From assembly GCF_016862115.1 (NCBI RefSeq), contig NZ_BOMI01000090.1:1-64000 (forward strand): a DNA stretch of 64,000 nt, read 5' to 3'. A program made the translations under genes and the position numbers. The notes below the pieces were generated by a model. That model did no database searches and had not been told where the DNA came from. It was given only the letters and a program-made list of their open reading frames with translations. Shown here piece after piece: positions 25,165 through 34,381 of this stretch. Position 1 is the first letter of the stretch, and every line of letters begins with the position of its first letter. The DNA comes from Paractinoplanes deccanensis (GTDB taxonomy: Bacteria; Actinomycetota; Actinomycetes; Mycobacteriales; Micromonosporaceae).

Positions 25165-27785
25165 CGGCGCAGCGTCAGGATCAGGTCGACGACCAGGGCG
25201 GTCCAGCCCGTCTGGTGCCAGGCGCCCAGGCCGGCGCCGTTGTCGCCGTGGAAGTACTCGGGGAAGACGACCAGGTCCTTCCAGTCGGGGTGGGTCTGCA
25301 GCAGTTTCGAGGCGCCGTAGATGGGGCGGTGGCCGTTCTCGTCCGGCAGGAACAGGGCGATGAGCCGGCGGGAGATGTCGTCGGCGATGTCGGCCAGGGG
25401 GATCTTCTGCTGGGAGCCGGTCGGGTACTCGGCCTTCATGTCGGCGCCGAAGAAGCCCGCGTACTCGCGGACGGCCTCGATGAGCAGGTAGTTGACGGGC
25501 ATCCAGATGGGGCCGCGCCAGTTGCTGTTGCCGCCGAACAGGCCGCTGGTGCTCTCCGCCGGCTCGTAGCCGACCGTGAAGTCCGAGCCGCCCAGCGACA
25601 CTGTGAACGGCTTCTCCAGGTGGGAGCGGGAGAGCGTCCTGATCCCGTACGAGGAAAGGAACTCCTCGGGGTCGAGCATGCGCGCGAGGACGCGCAGCAG
25701 CTGGTCCTGGCCGACCATGGCGAGCAGGCGCTGCTGGCGGCCGTCCGCGGAGAGGCGCCGGGCGCTGATCACGTCGGCCATCTCACCCTGTGCCGCGCTC
25801 AGCCAGCGGATGCGGGCGCTCAGCTCGGGCAGCCGGTCGAGGGTGGCCTTGCTGAGCCGGGTGGTCGCCGCCAGCGGGAGCAGGCCGACGATCGAGCGGA
25901 CCTTCAGCGGCAGCTTGTGGCCGTCGGGCAGGCGCAGCTGGTCGTAGAAGAAGCAGTCCTCCTCGTCCCACAGGCCCTGCCGGTACGCGGCCTCGGCGAT
26001 GTAGGCGAAGTGCTCGAAGAACTTCGTCGCCATGTCCTCGTACGTGCGGTCGTGCAGCGCCAGCCGGATCGCCATGTCGAGCAGGTTGAGCGCGTACATG
26101 GCCATCCAGCCCGTGCCGTCGGACTGCTCGAGCACGCCGGCCACCGGCAGGGCGGCCGAGCGGTCGAACGGGCCGACGTTGTCCAGGCCGAGGAAGCCAC
26201 CCTCGAAGACGTTGTTGCCGCCGACGTCCTTGCGGTTGACCCACCAGGTGAAGTTCATCAGCAGCTTGTGCATGACGCGGGCGAGGAAGTCGAAGTCGCG
26301 CCCGCCGTCGATCTCGAAGACGCGCAGCGCGGCCCAGGCGTGCACGGGCGGGTTCACGTCGCCGAACGCCCACTCGTACGCGGGGATCTGGCCGTTGGGG
26401 TGCATGTACCACTCGCGCAGCAGGAGCACGAGCTGCGCCTTGGCGAAGCCGGGGTCGACGCGCGCGATGGAGACGCAGTGGAACGCCAGGTCCCAGGCCG
26501 CGTACCAGGGGTACTCCCACGGGTCGGGCATGGAGATGACGTCGAAGCTGTTCATGTGCCACCAGGCGTTGTTGCGCCCGTAGCGCCGGCCCGGCGGTGG
26601 CGGCGCGGAGCCGGGGTCGCCGGTGAGCCACTGCTTGACGTCGAAGTGGTAGAACTGCTTGCCCCACATCAGGCCGGCGATGCCCTGCCGCGCCACGGAT
26701 CTCTCCTCGGCGGACGCGGCGGACGGGATCACGTCGTCGAAGAACTCGTCGGCCTCCGCGAGCCGCGCCCGCATGACCTCGTTCCAGTCGTCGGCCAGGT
26801 CCAGCGCGCCCACCTGGTCGTCGTCGGCCGCCAGCCGCAGGCGAATGGTCCGGCTCTCGCCCGGCCCCAGCGTCAGCTTGTAGTGCAGCGCCCCCTTGGT
26901 CCCGGTCAGGGCGGGGTTCACGGTCGGCGCGCCGGAGACCACGAAGTCGTTGATGCCGTCCTTGGGGAACATGGTCGTCCCCGGCTGGCCCCACAGGCGC
27001 TGCGCGTTGGTCTCGTTGTCGCAGAGCAGGGGCTCACCGCGGTCGTCGCCCTGCAGGACGATGCTGCCGAGCGTGCGGTGCCGCCCCGCGAGCCGCCCCG
27101 GGCGCCCCACGATCGACGGCACGGCACGGTTCGGCAGACCCCACGACCACGTGTTGCGGAACCACAGCGTCGGCAGCACGTGCAGCGTGGCCGGCTCGGG
27201 TCCCCGGTTGGCCACGTGGATCGCGATGCACATGTCCTTCGGCGAGGCCTTCGCGTAGTCGACCGTCACCGCCCAATAGCGGTCCTCGTCGAAGATGCCG
27301 GTGTCCGCGAGCTCGTACTCGCTCTCCTCCCGCGAGCGCTGCCCGTTGACGCGCACCAGCTGGTCGTACGGGAAAGCCTCCTGCGGATAGTGGTAGCGCC
27401 AGCGCATCCACGAGTGCGTGGGCGTCGAGTCCTGGTACCACCAGTACTCCTTGGCGTCCTCGCCGTGGTTGCCGCCGTCGCCGCCGAGGCCGAACATCCG
27501 CTCCTTGAGGATCGGGTCCTTGCCGTTCCAGAGGGCCAGCGCGAAGCAGAACGTCTGCCGGTCGTCGCAGATACCGGCCATGCCGTCGTCGTTCCAGCGG
27601 TAGGCTCGCGACCGCGCATGGTCATGGGGAAAGTAGTCCCACGCCGTCCCGTGCTCGCTGTAGTCCTCCCGGACCGTGCCCCACGCGCGCTCCGCCAGAT
27701 AGGGGCCCCACGCCCGCCACGGCTGCTCGCCGGAGTCCGCCTGCGCCAGGCGTAAGCGCTCCGCCACGCCGTGTCTCACCCCCAC
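25161..27785 (-). CDS. GH63-like glucosidase (MGH1-type)
   Basis: 874-residue glycoside hydrolase resembling the bacterial GH63 / mannosylglycerate-hydrolase-type glucosidases. It has an N-terminal beta-rich domain and a C-terminal (alpha/alpha)6 barrel. Conserved-looking stretches are FPHDHARSRAYRWNDDG, GGNHGEDAKEYWWY, PDPWEYPWYAAWDLAFHC and SNWRGPIWMPVNY. No signal peptide, so it is cytoplasmic. GTG 27785 is the longest start; other GTG codons lie close by, and there is no clear ribosome site. It overlaps the VOC stop by four bases and is divergent from the debranching enzyme, suggesting a shared role in alpha-glucan or trehalose-derived sugar use. Confidence 0.85.
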   Translation of the reverse strand: MGVRHGVAERLRLAQADSGEQPWRAWGPYLAERAWGTVREDYSEHGTAWDYFPHDHARSRAYRWNDDGMAGICDDRQTFCFALALWNGKDPILKERMFGLGGDGGNHGEDAKEYWWYQDSTPTHSWMRWRYHYPQEAFPYDQLVRVNGQRSREESEYELADTGIFDEDRYWAVTVDYAKASPKDMCIAIHVANRGPEPATLHVLPTLWFRNTWSWGLPNRAVPSIVGRPGRLAGRHRTLGSIVLQGDDRGEPLLCDNETNAQRLWGQPGTTMFPKDGINDFVVSGAPTVNPALTGTKGALHYKLTLGPGESRTIRLRLAADDDQVGALDLADDWNEVMRARLAEADEFFDDVIPSAASAEERSVARQGIAGLMWGKQFYHFDVKQWLTGDPGSAPPPPGRRYGRNNAWWHMNSFDVISMPDPWEYPWYAAWDLAFHCVSIARVDPGFAKAQLVLLLREWYMHPNGQIPAYEWAFGDVNPPVHAWAALRVFEIDGGRDFDFLARVMHKLLMNFTWWVNRKDVGGNNVFEGGFLGLDNVGPFDRSAALPVAGVLEQSDGTGWMAMYALNLLDMAIRLALHDRTYEDMATKFFEHFAYIAEAAYRQGLWDEEDCFFYDQLRLPDGHKLPLKVRSIVGLLPLAATTRLSKATLDRLPELSARIRWLSAAQGEMADVISARRLSADGRQQRLLAMVGQDQLLRVLARMLDPEEFLSSYGIRTLSRSHLEKPFTVSLGGSDFTVGYEPAESTSGLFGGNSNWRGPIWMPVNYLLIEAVREYAGFFGADMKAEYPTGSQQKIPLADIADDISRRLIALFLPDENGHRPIYGASKLLQTHPDWKDLVVFPEYFHGDNGAGLGAWHQTGWTALVVDLILTLRR

Positions 27786-27834
27786 AATCCGATGCCATCT
27801 AGATTGATTGTGCCCGAGAACTGGAGGTCATCTG

Positions 27835-29748
27835 ATGGCTACGCTGCGCAGGACGGCGTTCGGCCCCCAGGTGTGCGGGCACCTCGGCGAGTCCGCCACT
27901 CGTGAGTGGCTGATACCCGACGGCCGCGGCGGCTATGCCATGGGCACGGTGGGCGGCCTGCGCACCCGCCGCTACCACGGTCTCCTCGTCGTCGCCGGCG
28001 AGACGCCGGCCTCCCGGCACCTGGCGGTGGCCTCTCTCGACGCCGTTCTCACGCTTCCCTCCGGCACGTCGGTGCGCCTCGCGACCCACGAGTGGGCCGA
28101 CGGCACGATCGCGCCGCGGGGCCATGAGCTGCTCGCCGCCTTCGAACTGGTCGACGGCCTGCCCCGCTGGCGGTGGCGGGCCGGCGACGTGGTGCTCGAA
28201 CGCGAGCTGGCGATGGTGCACGGCCGTCCCGCGGTCGCGGTGGTGCACCGGCTGCTCACCGGCGGCCCGGTCAGCCTGCGGCTGGAGGCGCTCTGCACCT
28301 GGCGTGACGTGCACGGCGAGCGCACGGCCTCCGGTCCGCCGCCGGCCGTCGAGGCGGCGGAGGGCGGCTGCGTGGTCGAGGGCGCGTACCGCTTGCGCGG
28401 CCCGGAGTTCCGCCAGGCGGGTGCGTGGTGGCGCGGCGTGCGGCACCGCGAGGAGGCGGCGCGCGGCCTCACCCCCACCGAGGATCTCTGGTACGCGGGA
28501 AGCTTCCACGCCGAGTTGCGGCAACCCGGTGCCACGGCTCTGGTCACCGCCTGGGCCGGAGACCTGGCCGACCCGCCCCCACCGGCCGACGAGGTGGTGC
28601 GCGCGGCCCGCGAACGCCACCGCGCCGTCGTGGCCGCGGCCGCCCCCGCCGACGACGAGCAGGCGACGCTCGCGCTTGCGGCTGATGCCTTCGTCGTCCG
28701 TACCGGCCAAGGGGTTGACGTTGTCGCCGGCTATCCGTGGTTCGGGGCGTGGTCACGCGACACGATGATCGGTTACGAGGGCCTGTTCCTGTCGACCGGC
28801 CGCGTCGACGAGGGCCGGGCGCTGCTGACGGCGTACGCGTCGACCCTGTCCGAAGGCATGCTGGCCAACACGGCCGACACCGGCAGCGTCGAATACAACA
28901 CCGCCGACGGCACCCTGTGGTTCCTGCACGCGGTGGGCCGCCACGTGGCGGTCACCGGCGACGTCGACCTGGCCGCCACCCTGCTGCCGGCCCTGCGCGG
29001 CGTCATCGACCACCACCTGAAGGGCACCCGCTACGGCATCGGCGCCGACCCCACCGACGGCCTGCTCCGCCAGGGCGCCCCCGGCGAGGCCCTGACCTGG
29101 ATGGACGCCCGCGTCGACGGCGTGCCCGTCACCCCGCGCACCGGCAAGCCCGTCGAGATCAACGCCCTCTGGATCAACGCCCTGGCCATGCTGATCAAGC
29201 TCGCCCACCAGTCCCGCACCGGCGCCGGCCCCGCCGTGAAGGCCCACCCCGAGGCCCTGACCAGCTTCGCCCGCCGCTTCCCGGCCCCCACCGGCTGGCT
29301 GCACGACGTCGTCGACGGCCCCACGGGAGACGACCCCACGATGCGCCCCAACCAGCTGCTGGCATGGTCGCTGCCGTACGCGCCGCTGCGCCCCACCCCG
29401 GCAACCCTGCAAACCATCGGCGCGTCCCTGATGACCCCGCTGGGCCTGCGAAGCCAGGCGCCCGGCACCCCCGGCTACCGCGGCACCCACAGGGGAACCC
29501 CGGCGGAACGCGACTCGGCCTACCACACGGGAACGGTCTGGCCCTGGCTGATCGGCCCCTTCGTCACGGCCTGGCACCGCATAGGCGTCCCCGCCTCCCA
29601 GATCATCTCGGACGCCGACGACCACCTGGGCGAGTACGGCCTGGGCTCGATCTCGGAGACCGCGGACGGCAACGCGCCGCACGGGGCAACGGGGTGCCCG
29701 TTCCAGGCATGGTCGGTGGCGGAGGCGCTGCGGGTGCGGCGCCTCTGA
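27835..29748 (+). CDS. Amylo-alpha-1,6-glucosidase / glycogen debranching enzyme
   Basis: 637-residue protein with an N-terminal GDE_N-like beta domain (REWLIPDGRGGYAMGTVGG, RRYHGLLV) and a C-terminal (alpha/alpha)6 barrel of the GDE_C/GH133 type (AGYPWFGAWSRDTMIGYEGL with the catalytic acid Asp, and RDSAYHTGTVWPWLIGPF near the end). It would cleave alpha-1,6 branches. ATG 27835 has a GGAGG site. It shares a promoter region of about 50 bases with the divergent glucosidase. Confidence 0.92.
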   Translation: MATLRRTAFGPQVCGHLGESATREWLIPDGRGGYAMGTVGGLRTRRYHGLLVVAGETPASRHLAVASLDAVLTLPSGTSVRLATHEWADGTIAPRGHELLAAFELVDGLPRWRWRAGDVVLERELAMVHGRPAVAVVHRLLTGGPVSLRLEALCTWRDVHGERTASGPPPAVEAAEGGCVVEGAYRLRGPEFRQAGAWWRGVRHREEAARGLTPTEDLWYAGSFHAELRQPGATALVTAWAGDLADPPPPADEVVRAARERHRAVVAAAAPADDEQATLALAADAFVVRTGQGVDVVAGYPWFGAWSRDTMIGYEGLFLSTGRVDEGRALLTAYASTLSEGMLANTADTGSVEYNTADGTLWFLHAVGRHVAVTGDVDLAATLLPALRGVIDHHLKGTRYGIGADPTDGLLRQGAPGEALTWMDARVDGVPVTPRTGKPVEINALWINALAMLIKLAHQSRTGAGPAVKAHPEALTSFARRFPAPTGWLHDVVDGPTGDDPTMRPNQLLAWSLPYAPLRPTPATLQTIGASLMTPLGLRSQAPGTPGYRGTHRGTPAERDSAYHTGTVWPWLIGPFVTAWHRIGVPASQIISDADDHLGEYGLGSISETADGNAPHGATGCPFQAWSVAEALRVRRL

Positions 29749-29772
29749 GCGGCGTGGCTCCTCGTCGCCCGC

Positions 29773-29964
29773 TCAGTCGACGGGCGGGTGCAGCACTTCC
29801 TCGAGCAGGGCGGCCGCGATGCCGGGGGCGGGTCTCGGCCATCCCCAGGCCGATCGACGTCTCGTCCTGCCAGAGCCGCCGCAGGCCGAAGTTCTCGGTG
29901 TAGAAGGCCGCACCCGCCTCCAGATCGGGCAGGTCACCATCACACAGTCGATTTTGCGCAGCAT
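29773..29964 (-). pseudogene. Decayed VOC/glyoxalase-like gene fragment
   Basis: Starts with LRKIDCVMVT, identical to the VOC gene at 24826, and keeps its GGAGG site. A one-base deletion after the Thr codon shifts the frame. In the shifted frame FGLRRLWQDE, SIGLGMAET and then an eroded region follow, and the copy stops after about half the length. It lies in the opposite orientation to the intact copy, with the two glycosidase genes between. Confidence 0.88.
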
Positions 29965-30083
29965 CGACACCTCCTCCAGCCGAGGCCCGAACTCGATCCG
30001 GACTCTAGGCGCCTTCGAGCGACAGATGCCTCACTTGCGCGACCGGCATATGGTGGGCTGGCCGCACGGGACGTCCTGACGGG

Positions 30084-30824
30084 ATGACGATGCCGAACGA
30101 GCGACTCCGCACCGCGATGCTGGAGCGTGGTGTCTCTCCGTCGGATCTGGCGGAGGCACTCCGGGTGGACCCGAAAAGCGTCGAGAGGTGGGTCAGCGGG
30201 CGCACGCCGTACCGGCGCCACCGCTACGCGGTCGCGGCTCATCTCGGCGTCGACGAGGTCTATTTGTGGCCCGACGCGTTGAGCGCCGACCAGGTCGCCG
30301 ACGCCAGCGAAAGCGAGATCGTCAACATCTACCCGCACCGCTGGACGGTTCCCTCCGATCTGTGGCGCCACGTCTTCGAGACGGCGGCAAGCGAGATCGG
30401 TGTTCTCGTCTACAGCGGTCTGTTCGTTTCCGAGGACGCCGGCATCCAGCGCATCTTCCGGCGAAAGGCGGAGGCAGGAGTGCGCGTCCGGATCCTGCTC
30501 GGCGATCCTGACAGCGAGATGGTCGCCCAGCGGGGCGTCGACGAGGGCGTTTACGACGTCCAGGCGGCGAAGATCAGGAACGCCCTCATCCTGTACCGGC
30601 CGTTGCGGGACGTCGACGGCGTCGAGTTTCGGCTCCACCGCACGGTGCTCTACAACTCGATCTACCGGGCCGATGATCAGCTCCTGGTCAACACCCACAT
30701 CTACAGCTTCACCGCGGCGCAGGCGCCGGTGCTGCACCTGCGGCGGGTCGCCGGAGGCAGCATGGTGTCGACATACCTGGACAGCTTCGAGCGTGTGTGG
30801 GACGACGCCACACCGTTGCAGTGA
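30084..30824 (+). CDS. XRE-DUF5919 regulator/effector
   Basis: 246 residues. The N-terminal ~60 form an Xre-like helix-turn-helix (PSDLAEALRVDPKSVERWVS). The remainder is a DUF5919-type, phospholipase-D-like fold: YSGLFVSED, RILLGDP, and the signature VLYNSIYR-x-DD-x-LL-x-NTH-x-Y near residues 190-212. The classic HxK catalytic pair is not evident. A second, HTH-less DUF5919 protein lies at 32638. It is followed eight bases later by a NUDIX gene. Probably a DNA-binding sensor whose PLD-like domain binds a nucleotide or related ligand; that last step is inference. Confidence 0.82.
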   Translation: MTMPNERLRTAMLERGVSPSDLAEALRVDPKSVERWVSGRTPYRRHRYAVAAHLGVDEVYLWPDALSADQVADASESEIVNIYPHRWTVPSDLWRHVFETAASEIGVLVYSGLFVSEDAGIQRIFRRKAEAGVRVRILLGDPDSEMVAQRGVDEGVYDVQAAKIRNALILYRPLRDVDGVEFRLHRTVLYNSIYRADDQLLVNTHIYSFTAAQAPVLHLRRVAGGSMVSTYLDSFERVWDDATPLQ

Positions 30825-30831
30825 GGCCGGC

Positions 30832-31308
30832 GTGGGACGGCGGATCGACTTCTACGACGATCCCGCGGCGCCCCGCCCGAGGGCGATCGTGCCGTCGGCC
30901 AACGTCGTGGTGGTCGGCACTCATGGCGAGGTTCTGCTGATTCGCCGCTCGGACAACGGCAACTGGGCGCTTCCCGGCGGAGCCATGGATCTCGGCGAGT
31001 CCCTGCCCGAGGCGGCGGTGCGCGAGACGGCCGAGGAGACGGGCGTCGAGGTCGAGATAACCGGCCTGGTCGGCATCTTCACCGACCCGCGCCACGTCAT
31101 GCTCTACACCAGCGACGGCGAGGTGCGGCAGGAGTTCTCCGTCGTCTTCGTGGCACGGCCGGTCGGTGGCGCGTTGACCGCCGGCGACGAGACCACGGAC
31201 GCCCGCTGGGTTACGGCGGAAGAGATCGGCACGCTGCCGATGGACCGTTCGATGAGGCTTCGCCTCGACCACTTCCTGACCAAGCCACGGGAGGTGCACC
31301 TTGGATAG
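30832..31308 (+). CDS. NUDIX hydrolase
   Basis: 158-residue hydrolase of nucleoside diphosphate-linked compounds. The NUDIX box is intact: GAMDLGESLPEAAVRETAEE followed by TGV, matching GX5EX7REUXEEXGU. GTG 30832 has GAGG upstream and follows the DUF5919 stop by seven bases. The next gene starts inside its last codons. The substrate is not predictable. Confidence 0.9.
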   Translation: MGRRIDFYDDPAAPRPRAIVPSANVVVVGTHGEVLLIRRSDNGNWALPGGAMDLGESLPEAAVRETAEETGVEVEITGLVGIFTDPRHVMLYTSDGEVRQEFSVVFVARPVGGALTAGDETTDARWVTAEEIGTLPMDRSMRLRLDHFLTKPREVHLG

Positions 31309-31753
31309 CGACTGGCTCGGCGCTCTCGCGGACTCCTTCGCCGCCGTCGGCACGGTGGGCGCGTTCATCGTCGGCTTCTCCCTCCTGCGGCGCGAGCACC
31401 GCAGGGAGGCCGATCGGGGCGAGGAAGAGCGACGTGCCCAGGCCGAACGGATCAGTGCGTGGGTCGAGATCGTCCGGACGCCCGAAGGTGGGCGCGAGGT
31501 CTCGTTCCACGTTCACAACGCGAGCCCCATGCCGATCTACGAGGTCGAGCTGCCGCTACCGGCTCACGAGGATGAGGAACCGGCTTCGGAGTTCGTCGGG
31601 CTTGTGCCTCCCGGCCGGACGGTTCAGCGCCCCGCGCCCGCTGAGTGGCTCCGCTCCTACATCGAGCCGGAGCCGGTGCAGATCGAGTTCCTCGACAGCG
31701 CGGGGCGCCGGTGGAGCCGCGACGAGCAGGGAGCGTTGTCGCGCTCGGATTGA
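31301..31753 (+). CDS. Small single-pass membrane protein
   Basis: 150 residues: one N-terminal membrane segment (about residues 10-30), a charged helix (LRREHRREADRGEEERRAQA), then a beta-rich soluble domain (VEIVRTPEGGREVSFHVHN and onward). TTG 31301 is chosen because GGGAGGTG sits just before it. It overlaps the NUDIX gene by eight bases. Similar helix-plus-Ig-like small proteins are common actinobacterial hypotheticals. In this operon it could tether the module to the membrane. Confidence 0.7.
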   Translation: MDSDWLGALADSFAAVGTVGAFIVGFSLLRREHRREADRGEEERRAQAERISAWVEIVRTPEGGREVSFHVHNASPMPIYEVELPLPAHEDEEPASEFVGLVPPGRTVQRPAPAEWLRSYIEPEPVQIEFLDSAGRRWSRDEQGALSRSD

Positions 31754-31755
31754 CG

Positions 31756-32304
31756 TCAGCCGGCGGTCAGCGCCGCGGTGAGGGAACGGACAGACCCGAT
31801 GATGAACGGGCTCGCCTCGCGGATCGACTCCGCAACCAGGTGGCCGTCGCCGTAGCGGGCGAGAATCTCCGCCAAGCGCTGCTCGACCTCGACCGGCTCA
31901 CCGTCCGGATCGGTCGTCATGTCGGCGTAGGTGATCGCGTCGGCGAGTAGTCCTCCGACGGGTGGGAACTCGCGCGCGAGCTGCTCCGCCAGGCCGCGGT
32001 TGCGAGCCTCGACGAAAGCGCACGAATGGTGGGCGACCAGGCGGCAGACCAACTGGTCCGCGCCGGCCACGTCTCGGAGATAGCGGGCACCGTCGAGCTG
32101 GTGCATCCCGGTCACGACGAGCCCTGGGGCGTAGCCGATGTCATGCAGCCAGGCGGCGGACACCAGCGCCGCCGCGTCGTGGCCGACCACGTGGGCGACC
32201 GATTCCGCCTTGCGGCCGACACCTTGGCTGTGGACCCATCGGCGCGGGATCGCCCCGGCCAGCAACTCCCGTGCCAGGTCGCGGGCGGCCTCGATCTGGT
32301 CCAC
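31756..32304 (-). CDS. HD-domain phosphohydrolase
   Basis: 182-residue HD-superfamily protein with metal ligands His25, His54-Asp55 (AWLHDIGY), His92/93 and Asp128. Such domains hydrolyse nucleotides or cyclic nucleotides. The GTG start lies nine bases after the stop of a small gene on the same strand. Its stop nearly abuts the convergent membrane-protein gene. It faces the NUDIX operon and may act on the same metabolite. Confidence 0.85.
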   Translation of the reverse strand: MDQIEAARDLARELLAGAIPRRWVHSQGVGRKAESVAHVVGHDAAALVSAAWLHDIGYAPGLVVTGMHQLDGARYLRDVAGADQLVCRLVAHHSCAFVEARNRGLAEQLAREFPPVGGLLADAITYADMTTDPDGEPVEVEQRLAEILARYGDGHLVAESIREASPFIIGSVRSLTAALTAG

Positions 32305-32313
32305 AGGGGCAGA

Positions 32314-32517
32314 CTAACCTCCCAGCGCCTCGGCAAGCCGCTCCGCGACCTCGATTCGCACGTCACCGACGTGCACCACGGCCACCCCTCGGCGATCGTG
32401 GGCGTCCCGGAGGTGCGGGAAGTCCCGCCCGACGTCGAAGCCGGCCTCTTCCAGCGCGAGCGCCAGCCGGTCCGCCGCCGATCGAGCCCTCTGGTCGTCT
32501 GTCGTAATCCCCGCCAC
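32314..32517 (-). CDS. Small hypothetical protein upstream of the HD gene
   Basis: 67 residues, soluble and helical: TTDDQRARSAADRLALALEE then FDVGRDFPHLRDAHDRRG and AVVHVGDVRIEVAERLAEAL. I have the impression of a widespread actinobacterial small family without known function. GTG 32517 is the likely start. It is translationally coupled to the HD gene. Confidence 0.65.
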   Translation of the reverse strand: MAGITTDDQRARSAADRLALALEEAGFDVGRDFPHLRDAHDRRGVAVVHVGDVRIEVAERLAEALGG

Positions 32518-32637
32518 CCCGGTCGCCGCGACGCGCCCAGCCTGTCCGGGCGGCGATGGATCGGGTACCACGGCCGAGGGACGTCTTGGGACTTCTTGGC
32601 TAGGATGACGGCCACCGCCGACGAGGGGAGTCGTAGC

Positions 32638-33162
32638 GTGGATGCCCCTCTCGCTCGCGCCCTGCGCGGTGCCGGGCTCGACCCGGCCGATGTCGACCTC
32701 TGGTGCAGGTTGTTCTTCGGAGCGGAGAGGCAGATCGACGTCCTGGCCTACAGCGCGCTGTTCCTGGCCGAGGACATCGCAGTCTCGGCCGTGTTGTGTG
32801 ACAAAGCCAGAGCCGGCGTACGGCTCCGCATCGCGCTCGGCGAGCCGGCCGGAACACACGTCGCCGTCCGAGGCGGGGAGGAACGTGTGGGCGACGGCAT
32901 GGCCGCACGCATCCGCACCGCGCTGATCGCCTTCGGCGCGGTCGTCGACGCCGGCGCCGAGCTGCGACTTCACGACACGGTGCTCTACAACTCGATCTAC
33001 CGGTCCGACGACGAACTTCTGATCAACACCCACGTCTACGGCCATCCCGGAGCGCACGCCCCGCTCTTGCACCTGATGTGGCAGGGCGACGAGGGGCTGG
33101 CCCGCACCTACGCCGACTCCTTCGAACGCGTCTGGTCGGCGAGCCGCCCCATCGTCACCTGA
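32638..33162 (+). CDS. HTH-less DUF5919 protein
   Basis: 174-residue paralog of the C-terminal domain of the protein at 30084: YSALFLAED, then RLRIALGEP, then VLYNSIYRSDDELLINTHVY and a closing DSFERVW. The DNA-binding part is absent. GTG 32638 has GGGGAG upstream; ATG 32605 is an alternative adding eleven residues. It is divergent from the small gene-HD operon. It may titrate or compete with the HTH-bearing paralog (inference). Confidence 0.78.
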   Translation: MDAPLARALRGAGLDPADVDLWCRLFFGAERQIDVLAYSALFLAEDIAVSAVLCDKARAGVRLRIALGEPAGTHVAVRGGEERVGDGMAARIRTALIAFGAVVDAGAELRLHDTVLYNSIYRSDDELLINTHVYGHPGAHAPLLHLMWQGDEGLARTYADSFERVWSASRPIVT

Positions 33163-33422
33163 CCGCCGGTATCCCCATGCCCACGCGATCTGGACACCGG
33201 CTACCTTCACCCTGCCCACGGAATCTCGTCATCGGGACCGCGTCTGCCGAGACGTCTCGGGCCGTCTCGTCGTCCTGGCCTGCACTTCCGCTGGCGACCA
33301 CGATCCGGCTGCCGGCGCTTTCATGACGGGCGACGTTAAGATCCGGCAGCCGCCTCCGACACCATGGCATAGGGCACGGGCCTCGCGGACCCGGCGCGGC
33401 CGAACACACGAAGGAGGACGGG
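33163..33422. other. Intergenic region
   Basis: 260 bases between the DUF5919 gene and the NTF2-like gene. Nothing convincing other than the AAGGAGG ribosome site at its right end. Confidence 0.5.
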
Positions 33423-33788
33423 TTGTCACGCAACACGGAGACGGTGGAGCGGTACCTCGACGGGTTCCGCAAGGGGGATCACGAGCAGATCCTGTCGTGC
33501 CTCACCGACGACATCGAGTGGACGGTGTTCGGGGCGTTCCACCTGGCGGGCAAGGCCGCCTACGACGCGGCGATCGAGGGGCCCGGGTTCGCCGGGCCGC
33601 CGCGGCTCGAGGTGGTCCGGATGGTGGAGCAGGACGACACGGTGATGGCGGAGCTGACCGGGTCGGCGACGCGGGACACCGGTGAGGTCATGCGGATGTC
33701 GATGGCCGAGGTGTTCCGGATGCGGGACGGGAAGATCTGCGAGCGGCGGGCCTGGGTGATCGAGCTGAAGGAGAACGACCACCGCTGA
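33423..33788 (+). CDS. NTF2-like / SnoaL-like protein
   Basis: 121-residue cone-shaped fold protein. ETVERYLDGFRKGDHEQILS at the start and TDDIEWTVFG next are typical of nuclear-transport-factor-2-like ketosteroid-isomerase relatives. TTG 33423 has a strong AAGGAGG. A ligand-binding or isomerase role cannot be told apart. Confidence 0.82.
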   Translation: MSRNTETVERYLDGFRKGDHEQILSCLTDDIEWTVFGAFHLAGKAAYDAAIEGPGFAGPPRLEVVRMVEQDDTVMAELTGSATRDTGEVMRMSMAEVFRMRDGKICERRAWVIELKENDHR

Positions 33789-33795
33789 GGGCGGC

Positions 33796-34305
33796 TCACG
33801 CGGCCCAGAAGACCGTGCACTGTCCGTCGCGGGCCGCGGCGGTGAAGAACTGCGCCAGCTCGGCGTAGGCCTCGGCGAGAGTGTCGCGGATGGCTCGCGC
33901 GGTCTCGTCGTCCACCGGATGGAAGTCGGCCTCGGTGGGGACGAACGGCTCGAGCAGCGGCTGCTCCGGCAGCTGGAACCAGCCCTCCCCGTCGAGCAGG
34001 GGCCGCAGGTGAGGTTCCAGCTCGCCGAACGGTGTCCGCGCCAGGTGGGTGGCGGCCGTCGCGACCTGGGCGGGAGTGAGGGAACGGCCGAAGGCGTGCC
34101 GCTCGTCCGGGAAGGGCTCGCCGCCGCTGATCGGGTTCACGGGGAAGCCGGCCCTGTCCATCAGCGCCGCGAGCCGCTCCCAGGCCCGGTCGAGGTCGAG
34201 CCACGCGGGGAGGCGATCGGCCCGGTCCCGGGCCAGCTCCGGGACGGCCCGGATCCGCTCCAGCTCCTCCGGGGCGACACGCCGGAACTCTCCCAGAACG
34301 CTCAT
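33796..34305 (-). CDS. DUF1877 (YfbM-like) protein
   Basis: 169-residue cytoplasmic protein of the YfbM/DUF1877 type: EFRRVAPEELERIRAVPEL start, LDLDRAWERLAALMD and ISGGEPFPDE. No known function. Convergent with the NTF2-like gene. Confidence 0.75.
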   Translation of the reverse strand: MSVLGEFRRVAPEELERIRAVPELARDRADRLPAWLDLDRAWERLAALMDRAGFPVNPISGGEPFPDERHAFGRSLTPAQVATAATHLARTPFGELEPHLRPLLDGEGWFQLPEQPLLEPFVPTEADFHPVDDETARAIRDTLAEAYAELAQFFTAAARDGQCTVFWAA

Positions 34306-34381
34306 GGCAAAAGCTTAAACGATCATCGGACGGAATGGACCGAAAGGATGAGCCGAATAGCATTACCGGAAAGAAAGAGAA

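Noticed and set aside
31756..32507. Plus-strand frames over the HD gene
   Set aside because: Arg/Pro-rich shadow frames; the minus-strand HD ligands are complete.
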